Source: Lentisphaeria bacterium (GTDB lineage: Bacteria > Verrucomicrobiota > Lentisphaeria > Oligosphaerales > Oligosphaeraceae). From it: DNA of 19,463 bases. The stretch is taken from the NCBI GenBank assembly GCA_016303095.1, contig JAEDMH010000035.1, forward strand, positions 1 through 19,463. Reading direction: 5' to 3'. The translations under genes and the position numbers were made by a program. This document shows positions 1 to 7,093 of this stretch, piece after piece. Below the pieces are notes generated by a model. The model saw only the letters and a list, made by a program, of their open reading frames with translations. It had not been told where the DNA came from and made no database searches. Positions within the stretch are counted from its first letter, which is position 1. Every line of letters begins with the position of its first letter.

Positions 1-101
1 AGTGCAACTGCCTGAACGAGAAAGGAAATCTCATCCTGGTGACAACCAGGGAGACCACTCTTTGCCTGGCCATCGACATCGATGTCAACAGCAAAAAATA
101 A
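1..101 (+). CDS. 3' end of an unknown gene (partial, runs off the left edge)
   Basis: The frame starting at base 3 is open from the window edge to a TAA at 99-101 and would encode the last ~32 residues of a protein ending in ...IDIDVNSKK. Its first ~18 visible residues are the same as residues 7-24 of the DUF1353 protein that follows, because 55 bases are duplicated exactly. After the duplicated part the two proteins diverge. The stop lies one base before the ATG at 103, which suggests translational coupling in a phage-type gene cluster. Function cannot be assigned. It could also be a broken copy of the DUF1353 gene or an assembly artefact at a contig end. Confidence 0.35.
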   Translation, partial: CNCLNEKGNLILVTTRETTLCLAIDIDVNSKK

Positions 102-173
102 AATGCCCCTCTCCATCAAGTGCAACTGCCTGAACGAGAAAGGAAATCTCATCCTGGTGACAACCAGGGAGAC
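1..173. repeat. 55-bp exact direct duplication (copies at 1-55 and 119-173)
   Basis: Bases 1-55 and 119-173 are identical, with a period of 118, and similarity falls away immediately after base 55/173. The left copy may extend beyond the window. Because 118 is not a multiple of 3, the copies lie in different frames: one ends the unknown upstream gene and the other encodes the N-terminal part of the DUF1353 protein. Exact identity implies a recent duplication or an assembly fold-back. Confidence 0.85.
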
Positions 174-453
174 GGACCTTTCTCCATACGGCGTCAATAC
201 CACCATCCCGGAGGGCTTCCGGTCCGACGGCATGAGCGTCCCCCGCTTCTTCTGGCGCTGGATCGGTCCTCCCGTGGACGCCCGCACCCTGGCCGCCTCC
301 GTGGCCCATGACTGGTTGTACACCTCCAAGGTCGTCTCCCGGGCAGAGGCCGATGCCTGGTATCGTCGGCAGCTCATCGCCGACGGATACCCCGCCACCA
401 AGGCCTGGGCCGCCTGGGCCGGAATCAGGCTCTTCGGAGGAGGGCATTGGTAG
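103..453 (+). CDS. DUF1353 family phage-type protein
   Basis: This is a 116-residue protein with the hallmarks of DUF1353: an IPEGFRSDGMSVPRFFW core (the family's 'PxGFxTDxxSVPR' signature), then VAHDWLY, the conserved His-Asp pair, and a short alpha-helical C-terminus. DUF1353 proteins are common in phage and prophage late regions; their biochemical role is not known. I chose the ATG at 103 because the upstream frame stops at 99-101. An in-frame ATG at 82 would add seven residues (MSTAKNK), and neither start has a clear Shine-Dalgarno sequence. The gene converges on the integrase gene with only one base between their stops. It is the only plus-strand gene that can be supported here, consistent with it belonging to an inserted element. 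Confidence 0.75.
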   Translation: MPLSIKCNCLNEKGNLILVTTRETDLSPYGVNTTIPEGFRSDGMSVPRFFWRWIGPPVDARTLAASVAHDWLYTSKVVSRAEADAWYRRQLIADGYPATKAWAAWAGIRLFGGGHW

Positions 454-454
454 C

Positions 455-1525
455 CTATCCCAGGGAGGGGAATCTGGCCAACGCTTCCCGCTTCCGTTTC
501 ATGTCCTCAATTCTGGCGTAGATCCTCGTCACCATCGGCGATGTGTGGCCGAGCCATGACTGGATGACGGCCATGGGAATCCCATGCTCCGCGCACAATG
601 TGGCAAAGGTGGCGCGGAGGCAATGGGCGCAATATTGGCCAGGGCGCCCGGAAAGGCCGATGGCGTCCATGGCGTCGGAGAATTTGTGGGAAAGGTTTCT
701 CCTTTCGTGCCGGTATGCCTCCTCCACATGGGGGAAAAGATAGTCGTCGGGAGCCGCCCCCTCCGACAGTCTGCCATCCACGAAGGACACGAGAGACGGA
801 TGAAGGGGAAACTCCACAGGCCTCATGGTCTTGCCCATGATGCGCCGGAGAACGCCATCCCGGCACATTCCAGCGGTCAGCGTCGCCGCGTCTCCCATCC
901 TGAGCCCCGTGTACATAAGAAAACGAACATACCAAGCAAACTCCCTGGCAGGATCCCCGCCACGCTCCGCCTTTCCGTCGATGTATTCCAGGAGTTTTCG
1001 CACCTCCTCCATGGTCAGCGGCTCCCGATGGACGACATCCCGATGCCGTGGCACGGGGGGAAACAACTCTTTTCGGCATCCGCAGTCCCGCAGGATTTGC
1101 CGGCAGTAGATCACGGCATGCTGCGCCGCACGAGGAGCGCAGCTCTCCACGAACCCCTCGCATATTCTCGGCGTTAAGTCGCTGACGGATTCGGCGGAGG
1201 CATCCTTGCACCACTTGACGAACCGTCCCCAGTAGTATCCAGCGACCCTTGCGCTTGATTCCTTGACCCCGTGGCGCTTTATATACCTATGAAGGCAGAA
1301 CGCCTCGTCCAAGGGGATGCGGTCTGCCTTTTCTTCGCTGGCGCATCTCCGGAGACGCGCCGCCTTTTCCACAAGGGCCGCCTCGCTTTCCGTCATCGCA
1401 GGCGCAACAATGCGCAGCGCCACCTCCTCCGCCTTCCGGCGATCCCTCTGCCCAGTGGACACCCTCTTCTGGGGGGCGGATCCATAGGTGACCCACCAAA
1501 TGCTTCCTCGTTTGAAAAGTCTCAT
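455..1525 (-). CDS. Phage/island tyrosine integrase
   Basis: A 356-residue tyrosine recombinase that would carry out site-specific integration and excision. All catalytic residues can be placed: Arg209 (YTGLR), Lys232 (GK), His301 and Arg304 (HCLR), His327 (LGH) and nucleophile Tyr336 (TRIYARI). Residues ~1-60 resemble a short arm-binding region and ~70-160 the core-binding SAM-like domain. The start is supported by AGGAGG five bases upstream of the ATG. The gene's 5' end faces the 3' end of tRNA-Leu(CAA) 168 bases away, the usual geometry when a tRNA 3' end is the attachment site, so the element should extend leftward out of the window. No excisionase or repressor is visible. Length and motifs are complete, so the enzyme is probably functional. 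Confidence 0.93.
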   Translation of the reverse strand: MRLFKRGSIWWVTYGSAPQKRVSTGQRDRRKAEEVALRIVAPAMTESEAALVEKAARLRRCASEEKADRIPLDEAFCLHRYIKRHGVKESSARVAGYYWGRFVKWCKDASAESVSDLTPRICEGFVESCAPRAAQHAVIYCRQILRDCGCRKELFPPVPRHRDVVHREPLTMEEVRKLLEYIDGKAERGGDPAREFAWYVRFLMYTGLRMGDAATLTAGMCRDGVLRRIMGKTMRPVEFPLHPSLVSFVDGRLSEGAAPDDYLFPHVEEAYRHERRNLSHKFSDAMDAIGLSGRPGQYCAHCLRATFATLCAEHGIPMAVIQSWLGHTSPMVTRIYARIEDMKRKREALARFPSLG

Positions 1526-1692
1526 CCAAGCCTCCTGGCGACTGTGTTATTTTTGTGTTATCTGTGTCCTTCCCCATGGCGGGGACACGGTGGGACACGG
1601 TGATTTTTTTTATAACACAAAAATAACACAATGGCCTTTTCGGCCGCTTTTCAGAACCTTTTCAACCCTGCGTAAATAACTGATTTTCAAGC
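1526..1692 (-). promoter_or_regulatory. Integrase leader / probable attachment control region
   Basis: This gene-free stretch between the integrase start and the tRNA 3' end is full of ordered repeats. GTGTTAT occurs at 1544 and 1555; its complement ATAACAC occurs at 1612 and 1623; CTTTTC occurs at 1636, 1647 and 1658. Every neighbouring pair is exactly 11 bases apart, about one helical turn. GGGACACGGTG is repeated at 1582 and 1592. Such arrays resemble arm-type integrase sites or binding sites for an accessory protein. The integrase promoter must also lie here, but no good -35/-10 pair was identified. Confidence 0.5.
1543..1630. repeat. Perfect 19-bp inverted repeat (1543-1561 / 1612-1630)
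   Basis: TGTGTTATTTTTGTGTTAT at 1543-1561 is the exact reverse complement of 1612-1630, with 50 bases between the arms. Each arm is itself two GTGTTAT units 11 bases apart. The spacer holds the tandem GGGACACGGTG units. The arms are AT-rich in a GC-rich genome and are best explained as paired protein-binding sites. Confidence 0.9.
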
Positions 1693-1779
1693 TGGTACCG
1701 GAGGTGGGAATCGAACCCACAAGGGATTACTCCCGCCAGATTTTGAGTCTAGTGCGTCTGCCAATTCCGCCACTCCGGC
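1693..1779 (-). tRNA. tRNA-Leu (anticodon CAA)
   Basis: The minus strand folds into a class II (long variable arm) tRNA. The acceptor stem GCCGGAG pairs with CTCCGGT (last pair G-U), followed by discriminator A and an encoded CCA at 1693-1695. The anticodon stem CTAGA/TCTGG encloses the loop CTCAAAA, giving anticodon CAA, which reads UUG. The variable arm GCGGGAGTAATCCCTTGT and the T loop GGTTCGATTCC are as expected for leucine. A well-formed promoter sits just upstream. The 3' end faces the integrase gene, so this tRNA is the probable integration target, with its 3' part restored by the element. Confidence 0.96.
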
Positions 1780-1798
1780 TTCTGAGGAGAATGGGCTT

Positions 1799-1826
1799 AC
1801 TATAACGGGATCGTCTCGCTTTTCAA
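1799..1826 (-). promoter_or_regulatory. Sigma70-type promoter of tRNA-Leu
   Basis: On the minus strand, TTGAAA (complement of 1821-1826) is followed after 16 bases by TATAGT (complement of 1799-1804) and then AAGCC, 19 bases upstream of the tRNA 5' end. Both boxes match the consensus in 5 of 6 positions. The -35 box overlaps the stop codon of the AsmA-like gene (1823-1825). The same boxes, spacer length and AAGCC trailer occur upstream of the fadL-like gene, which strengthens both calls. Confidence 0.75.
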
Positions 1827-4800
1827 TGGACACCGAAGAGATTTCGCAGGGTGGAGCGCAGTTTCCATTGATGTTTTTGAGGGGAGCCGGTGAGTTCGGC
1901 GTCGAAGGCCCAGGAGATGGGTCGGAGGATCCAGGAGAGGAGACTCACAGATTTGAGGAGTTGTCCGGAGACTTGAAAGTTCATTTGATTGTCGTTGAGT
2001 CGATAGATTCCTTCTCCCCGGAGGGCGATGAAGGAGCCATCGGTGCGGATATCCTGGAAGGCGATGGCGGAGCCCCGGCAGAAGAAGTCGGCGTCCAGGG
2101 TGGAGATTTTGCCCAGGGAGGCGATTTTATCCTTGGAGAAGAATTGGAAGGTGCCCCGGGAGATGATATTTCCCAGGGTGGTGAGGGTGGGGATTCTCCA
2201 AAGATCCATTTCATGGAGATGGAGATTTCCGTTTCCTTCCAGATGGAGAGGGACGCCGCCCCAGTTTTTCAGGAGGACGAAATGTCCTTCTGCGTCCAGC
2301 TTTCCGGGGAGTTTATCGGGGGCGTATTTGGGGGGCTGGGAGTTTTTGGGCTCCTGGAGGGTATGATGGGAGAGTTTCAGCAGTTGGGCCAGGGGGATTT
2401 CCCGGGCGGTGGCATGGAATTCGGATTTTTGGAGGGCCAGGTCATAGAATCCGGTGGTGACCAGGGTGCCTTGGAAGAATTCGGCGTTGGGCACATCCCA
2501 GAAGATGCGTTGGTTGTCATATTTCCATGTTCCCTGGAGATTTTGGAGATGGATATTTTGGTAGCGGAGGGTAGGGGTTTCCAGGGTGCCTTCCAGGGCG
2601 AGGGAGTCGGGAATGCCTTGGAAGAAGCGTCCCTTGCAGGTGAAATTGGCCTCTGGGGGCAGGGTGAAGTTATCCAGGGCGTTGGGATCCCGATAGAGGA
2701 GGCAGGCCAGGAATTGCAGGGTGGGAAAGGTGCCGGAGGTCTTTCTGCCGTGGAAAACGCCTTGGATTCCCCGTTGGAAGTCCATGGAGAGGGTGCCCGT
2801 GAGTCCTTCTTCCTGTTGGGAGGTTTGGCGAAGCTGGATGTCGGTGATGGTCAGGCCGTGTTCCGGGAGTTCCAGAGCCACCTTGGCATGGAAGGAGTCC
2901 AGGGGGAGTCCGAGATATTGAAAGTGGCGGACATCCACGGTGCCCTGCAGGGTCAGCTTCCATTTGTCTCCCTCATATTCCCGATATTCCAGGAGGGGGA
3001 ATTGGAGGAGGCAGTGTTCCTCCTGGGGAGTGGGGGGGGGCGTCCATTGGAAGGAGTTCCAGATTGTGTCGTAGACATGGATGGCGTCCGGGTCGTGGAG
3101 GAGATTTCGGAAGGAGAGAGGGGGGCCGCTGAGGCGGAGATTGTCGAAGAACAACTGGAAGGGATGGAAGAGGATTTTCAGGTTTGCGGTCAGGGTGCCC
3201 TGTCGGTCTGGGAGGATGCCCTCCACGTGGGAGAAGACCAGTTGGGTCTCGTTCAGATGGAAGTTGGCGGAGAGGTTCTCGAAGAGGATCTCCTTCATCT
3301 TCATCCGGGGCATTTCCAGGGAGCCTTCCAGCTGCCAGGGAAGTTTTTCCCAATCCCAGGAATCCCGGGGATTGAGCATGGGGCGCCGGGGCATGGCGAA
3401 GGTGAACCGGGCGGGGCGGGGCGGCTCCTGGCAATGGAACCAGCCCAGGAAAAAGTCGTCTGGCAGGGAGAGGGGGGACTGGAGGAGGGGGAAGAGGAGT
3501 TCGGGACGCAGGAGGAGTTCCCCTTGGGGGATTTGGAGAGAGGAGTCCTTGGGGGTCCACAGCAGGGTGACCGAGGCGGAAAGCACCTCCTCCTCGCCTT
3601 GGAGGATTTGCGGGAGAAGGCGAAGGGTGAGTGGGGAATCGGGGGACTGGGGATGGGCGGTCTCCAGATGGACGGAGAGGCGGGTGGCGTCATGGTCCGC
3701 CAGACGGGAAGTGGCGTCCAAGGTGAGCCGCCCGTCCTGGGTGTGTCCCTTCAACTCCAGTTGGGTGAGAGAGAACTTTCCCAGGGTGCTTCGGGACTGT
3801 CTCAGGGAAAGCGTGGTTTCCCAGAGTTTCCAATCCTTCCAGGGGGAGGGGGCGATTTGGAGGGCGAGCCGGGCGTGGGAGAAGGCCTCCAGAGGGGAGT
3901 CCCGGCTTTCCAGAAGCTCCAGTTTGTGGAGGAGATCCCGGACGTTGACGGTGCCTTCCAGGGAGCCTTGGAGGGTCTGGGGTTCCAAGGCGAAGGCCAC
4001 CTGCCCTTGGAGGCTGGGGGGGTCCTTTTCCTCCCAGGTTTCGGGGGAGAAGGCCAGGTGGAGATTTTGGAGGAGGAGGGTTCCCTCCTGATAGGCGAGA
4101 GTGCCGGAGACCTGGGGCAGGAGGAGATCCCGGAGGCGGAGATCCTGGGTGGAGAAGGAGAGGGTGGGCTGCGGGTGAGAGAGATCCCAGGGAGTAGGGG
4201 GCAGGGTGCCCTGGAAATCCACGGGATTGGAGAAGAGGATCCAGGGAGGAAGGAGGGAGGGGGAGAGGCCTGCCAGCCACAGGATCGTACGGGGCATGCA
4301 GGCGGCCTGCACCGTGCCCTGGAGGGTCTTCTGCTGGAAGTCCGCCTTGCCCTGGCATCGGAGAAATTCCCTGGCGTTATACGTGATATGGAGATCTTCC
4401 AGGGAGAAATGATGCCGCCGCAACTGGAAACTCCCCTGGGCCCGATAGATGCTGCGCCCTAGAATTTCTCCGTTGGACATGATGGCCTTTCCCGTGAGGG
4501 CCAGGGAATCCGGGTCTTGGAGGCTGCCGGAGAGGCGCAGGGAAAGGGAGGTGTCCCCGGCATGCTGACAGAGGGCGGGAAGCTGGCGGAGAAGGCGGGA
4601 GGGGAGGGCAAGGGCTTGGGGGGAGGCGCTTGCTTCTTCCTGGGCAGGCTTGGATTCCTCCTCCGGGCGAGGGAGGCCAGGCGTTTCTTTGGGGGGGGCG
4701 AGGGGGAGAGGAAGGAGGGTGTATTCCTCCTGGGGAGGCGCCTGGGCATCCAGATCCGTGAGATGGATGTCCAAGGAGAGCTTCAAGCCCGGCAGATTCG

Positions 4801-5281
4801 CCTCCACCTGGGCCAATAGGGTCTGGGGCAGCGTGAGGAAGAAGTTGCCGGAGAGGGGGGCGAAGGTCAGGGAGGTCTCTTCTGTCTGGCCTGGCTCCGC
4901 CAAAGAGAGGGTGGCGCTGCCCTCGGCAAAGGTGATTTTTCGGGGAATCAGACGCCCCGTCAGCAGAGGAAGGGGGCGGAAAGAGAGGTGGGCAACGGGA
5001 AGGGCAAGATGAAACCTCCCCTGAGGCAGGGGCATTTCCACCTCCACATCGTTCAACTCCAGACCCGTGACGAGATTCCCCTGAATGGCCTGGATGCGGC
5101 AGGCGCCGCCCTCGGGGGCGAAGGACTCCGCCAGCATCTCCCGAAAGGCCCGAGGGTAGCCGAAGAGCCCGGGGAGCGCCACGAAAAGGAGGAATAGGGC
5201 GAACCAGAGGCCCAGAAGCAGGAGAACCCCCCGGGTGATCCAGCGTCTCCAGCAAGCTTTGGGGGAATGGGAGGTGTCCAT
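1823..5281 (-). CDS. Very large AsmA-like (TamB/YhdP-type) envelope protein
   Basis: A 1152-residue protein anchored by one N-terminal membrane segment (~18-40) after a short basic tail (WRRWITR). The rest is extended beta structure: a short GTL/GTV strand motif (for example QGTL, EGTL, TGTL) recurs at least nine times. A Pro/Glu/Ala-rich linker lies near 190-225. The last ~130 residues (DADFFCRGSAIAFQDIRTDG, then a 'LRGEGIYRL' repeat strand) resemble AsmA-like C-terminal domains. Family members are thought to form groove-shaped bridges carrying phospholipid between inner and outer membranes; that role here is inferred. The gene follows the repeat-protein gene by 24 bases. The leader is pyrimidine-rich with no Shine-Dalgarno sequence, but no other start keeps the membrane anchor. 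Assignment to the AsmA superfamily is fairly secure; the exact subfamily is not. Confidence 0.8.
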   Translation of the reverse strand: MDTSHSPKACWRRWITRGVLLLLGLWFALFLLFVALPGLFGYPRAFREMLAESFAPEGGACRIQAIQGNLVTGLELNDVEVEMPLPQGRFHLALPVAHLSFRPLPLLTGRLIPRKITFAEGSATLSLAEPGQTEETSLTFAPLSGNFFLTLPQTLLAQVEANLPGLKLSLDIHLTDLDAQAPPQEEYTLLPLPLAPPKETPGLPRPEEESKPAQEEASASPQALALPSRLLRQLPALCQHAGDTSLSLRLSGSLQDPDSLALTGKAIMSNGEILGRSIYRAQGSFQLRRHHFSLEDLHITYNAREFLRCQGKADFQQKTLQGTVQAACMPRTILWLAGLSPSLLPPWILFSNPVDFQGTLPPTPWDLSHPQPTLSFSTQDLRLRDLLLPQVSGTLAYQEGTLLLQNLHLAFSPETWEEKDPPSLQGQVAFALEPQTLQGSLEGTVNVRDLLHKLELLESRDSPLEAFSHARLALQIAPSPWKDWKLWETTLSLRQSRSTLGKFSLTQLELKGHTQDGRLTLDATSRLADHDATRLSVHLETAHPQSPDSPLTLRLLPQILQGEEEVLSASVTLLWTPKDSSLQIPQGELLLRPELLFPLLQSPLSLPDDFFLGWFHCQEPPRPARFTFAMPRRPMLNPRDSWDWEKLPWQLEGSLEMPRMKMKEILFENLSANFHLNETQLVFSHVEGILPDRQGTLTANLKILFHPFQLFFDNLRLSGPPLSFRNLLHDPDAIHVYDTIWNSFQWTPPPTPQEEHCLLQFPLLEYREYEGDKWKLTLQGTVDVRHFQYLGLPLDSFHAKVALELPEHGLTITDIQLRQTSQQEEGLTGTLSMDFQRGIQGVFHGRKTSGTFPTLQFLACLLYRDPNALDNFTLPPEANFTCKGRFFQGIPDSLALEGTLETPTLRYQNIHLQNLQGTWKYDNQRIFWDVPNAEFFQGTLVTTGFYDLALQKSEFHATAREIPLAQLLKLSHHTLQEPKNSQPPKYAPDKLPGKLDAEGHFVLLKNWGGVPLHLEGNGNLHLHEMDLWRIPTLTTLGNIISRGTFQFFSKDKIASLGKISTLDADFFCRGSAIAFQDIRTDGSFIALRGEGIYRLNDNQMNFQVSGQLLKSVSLLSWILRPISWAFDAELTGSPQKHQWKLRSTLRNLFGVH

Positions 5282-5305
5282 GGGGAGGAGGGGAAAGACG
5301 GCAGG

Positions 5306-5794
5306 CTAGCGCTTGGCAGGATTCCCGTTTTGCGCGGGGGAAAGATAACCGCCGTTGTCCCGCCCCTGGGAGCGCCCGTCCCTGCCATAGTATCGGGTGG
5401 TGCCATTGGGGGAGGATTCGGTCCGTCCCTGGGAGCGCCCGTCCTTTCCGTAGTATCGAGTGGTGCCATTGGGGGAGGATTCGGCCCGTCCCTGGGAACG
5501 TCCGTCCTTGTCGTAGTATCGGGTGGTGCCATTGGGGGAGGTCACGGCCCGTCCCTGGGAGCGTCCGTTCTTGTCGTAGTATCGGGTGGTGCCGTCCGCC
5601 GAGGTGACGGAACGGCCCACGTAGACGCCATTCTGGTCATAGTGCCGAGCCACCCCGTCGCTCCCAATTTCCGTGCGTCCCGTGGAGCGTCCGTTCTGGT
5701 CATAGTGACGGATGGTCTCGGCGGAGAGGGAATGGGCGCCGAGGCAGAGAAGGAGAAGGGAAGCGAAAATCCAGAGGGGACGGGATGTGATCAT
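5306..5794 (-). CDS. Secreted protein of 21-residue tandem repeats
   Basis: A 162-residue protein starting with a signal peptide (MITSRPLWIF, then a Leu-rich core, likely cut after SLSA at 25). The mature part is five full 21-residue units and one partial unit of the type R-Y/H-Y-D-x-N/D-G-R-S-x-G-R followed by a Ser/Asn-Gly-Thr-Thr turn (residues 29-145), then a short tail. The units resemble the generic 'YDxxGxxxGR' repeats found in many small secreted bacterial proteins and are likely beta hairpins. The last four units are most alike, pointing to recent internal duplication. AGGAGG lies nine bases before the ATG, a clear ribosome binding site unlike those of its neighbours. No function is known. 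It lies between argD and the AsmA-like gene, so an envelope role is plausible but unproven. Confidence 0.8.
   Translation of the reverse strand: MITSRPLWIFASLLLLCLGAHSLSAETIRHYDQNGRSTGRTEIGSDGVARHYDQNGVYVGRSVTSADGTTRYYDKNGRSQGRAVTSPNGTTRYYDKDGRSQGRAESSPNGTTRYYGKDGRSQGRTESSPNGTTRYYGRDGRSQGRDNGGYLSPAQNGNPAKR
5360..5710 (-). repeat. 63-bp coding tandem repeat, ~5.6 copies
   Basis: The DNA encoding residues 29-145 of the secreted protein is built from 63-base units. The copies nearest the 3' end of the gene (lower coordinates) are the most similar, sharing long stretches such as TAGTATCG(G/A)GTGGTGCCAT on the plus strand. Copy number is likely to vary between strains by slippage or recombination. 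Confidence 0.85.
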
Positions 5795-5826
5795 GGTCTG
5801 ATTCCTCCTGGCGTGTTTTTATTTAT

Positions 5827-5853
5827 ATAACTTGCTTGTTTGCAAGCAGTTAT
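5827..5853 (-). promoter_or_regulatory. Stem-loop or operator upstream of the repeat-protein gene
   Basis: ATAACTTGCTTG (5827-5838) pairs with CAAGCAGTTAT (5843-5853) with one bulged base and a TTTG loop, in the 69-base gap between argD and the secreted-protein gene. The flanks are AT-rich (ATTTATATAA) rather than T-tracted on the minus strand, so this is not a convincing intrinsic terminator. A protein-binding palindrome or a 5' leader hairpin is equally possible. Confidence 0.4.
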
Positions 5854-5863
5854 GCTAAAAAGA

Positions 5864-7093
5864 TCAAGAGAGCGCCTCATCCAAGATGGCGAGGGCGGTT
5901 TGGACTTCCTGGGAGGTGACTTTCAGGGAGGGGAGCAGTCGCATGACGCCCTTTCCTGCGGTGAGGGTGAGCAGTCCCTTTTCCCGGCATTTGGCGACGG
6001 TGTCGGGGAGGGCGTCGTCCAATTGGATTCCCAGGAGGAGACCCAGTCCCCTCACCTCCCGGATGACGGGATGTTTCTTTTGGAGTTCTTCCAGGCCGTG
6101 TCGGAGGGCGGCACCTTGAATCCGCACATTTTCCAGAATATTCTCCTGGTGGAAGGCCTCCATGACGGCCAGTCCGGCGGCGGTGGAGAGGGGATTTCCG
6201 CCGAAGGTGGAGCCGTGGGTCAGCCCTGGCTGGTGGAGTTGGGCCAGTTCCTGGCTGAGTTGGAAGCAGGCCAGGGGGATTCCGTTCCCCAGAGCTTTTG
6301 CGGTGGAGAAGGCGTCGGGGCGGATGTCATACTGCTGGAAGCAGAAGAAGCTTCCGGTGCGTCCCATGCCCGTCTGGACTTCGTCCAACAGCAGGAGCAG
6401 TTTCTTCTGGTCGCAGAGCTGGCGCAAGCCTTGGAGGAAGGCGGGGGTGGCGGGAAAGACCCCGCCTTCCGCCTGGACGGGTTCCAGGAGGATGGCGCAG
6501 GTGTGGGGGGTGATGGCCTTTTCCACGGCCTCCAGGTCATTGTAGGGGACGGTGACGAAGCCGGGCATGTCGGGTTCCATTCCCTGTCGGAAGACCGGCT
6601 GTCCGGTGGCCGCCAGGGTGGCCAGGGTGCGTCCGTGGAAGGAGGTGTGGAAGACGATGATTTCGTGGCGTTCTCCGTGGCGGGAGCCCCAGAGTCTGGC
6701 GGTCTTGATCATGCCCTCGTTGGCCTCCGCGCCGGAGTTGGCGAAGAAGACCTTGCCCTGGATGCCCTTTTGGGAGAGTTGCATGGCCAGCCGGGGAGCG
6801 TTGAGGTTGCAGAAGATGTTGGAGCAGTGCATCAGAGTGGAGGCCTGGCGGGCGATGGCCTGGGCGACCCGGGGATGGCAGTGTCCCAGGCTGCAGACGC
6901 TGATGCCGGTGGTGAAATCCAGATATTCCCGTCCTTCCAGGTCCCAGAGCCGGGAGCCTTCTCCCCGCACCATGATGGGGGCGGAGAAGTTGTAGGTGGG
7001 AACCATGGCGTCGCGATAGAGGGCGCGGATTTCTTCAGAGGAGGGGGTCATGGGAAGGAGAAAACGTTTTTTGGGGGGGCGGAGGCGGGTCAT
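5864..7093 (-). CDS. argD: Acetylornithine aminotransferase-type class III PLP enzyme
   Basis: A 409-residue class III aminotransferase. It would move an amino group between N-acetylornithine and glutamate/2-oxoglutarate in arginine synthesis (or act on succinyl-diaminopimelate, as many ArgD enzymes do). Visible features are FANSGAEANEGMIK (phosphate binding), FHTSFHGRT, EPVQAEGG, the cofactor Asp237 in LLLLDEVQTGMGRTG and the Schiff-base Lys266 in FSTAKALGNGIP; HGSTFGGNPLS completes the site. The start ATG overlaps the fabI stop as ATGA, implying translational coupling. A second ATG at residue 15 (7051) would remove a basic extension, so the true N-terminus is uncertain. No other arginine genes are near, making it a metabolic passenger in an envelope cluster. 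ArgD and related ornithine/GABA-type transaminases cannot be separated with certainty by eye. Confidence 0.85.
   Translation of the reverse strand: MTRLRPPKKRFLLPMTPSSEEIRALYRDAMVPTYNFSAPIMVRGEGSRLWDLEGREYLDFTTGISVCSLGHCHPRVAQAIARQASTLMHCSNIFCNLNAPRLAMQLSQKGIQGKVFFANSGAEANEGMIKTARLWGSRHGERHEIIVFHTSFHGRTLATLAATGQPVFRQGMEPDMPGFVTVPYNDLEAVEKAITPHTCAILLEPVQAEGGVFPATPAFLQGLRQLCDQKKLLLLLDEVQTGMGRTGSFFCFQQYDIRPDAFSTAKALGNGIPLACFQLSQELAQLHQPGLTHGSTFGGNPLSTAAGLAVMEAFHQENILENVRIQGAALRHGLEELQKKHPVIREVRGLGLLLGIQLDDALPDTVAKCREKGLLTLTAGKGVMRLLPSLKVTSQEVQTALAILDEALS

Noticed and set aside
75..86. 12-bp palindrome GACATCGATGTC
   Set aside because: It is a perfect dyad but lies inside coding sequence of the partial upstream gene and has no partner site, so chance is likely.
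1..1692. Second attachment site (copy of the tRNA-Leu 3' end) inside the window
   Set aside because: No repeat of the 3' tRNA portion was seen left of the integrase; the element must extend beyond the window if the model is right.
1826..4462. 878-codon open frame on the plus strand
   Set aside because: It is the antisense of the AsmA-like gene, rich in Gly/Glu from the G-rich template strand, with no recognisable motif or ribosome binding site.
5360..5710. CRISPR array
   Set aside because: The regular 63-bp units are fully coding, without distinct spacers, and follow a signal peptide in one open frame.
5827..5853. Intrinsic terminator after argD
   Set aside because: The stem-loop is real but is followed on the minus strand by ATATAAATAAAAA rather than a T-run.
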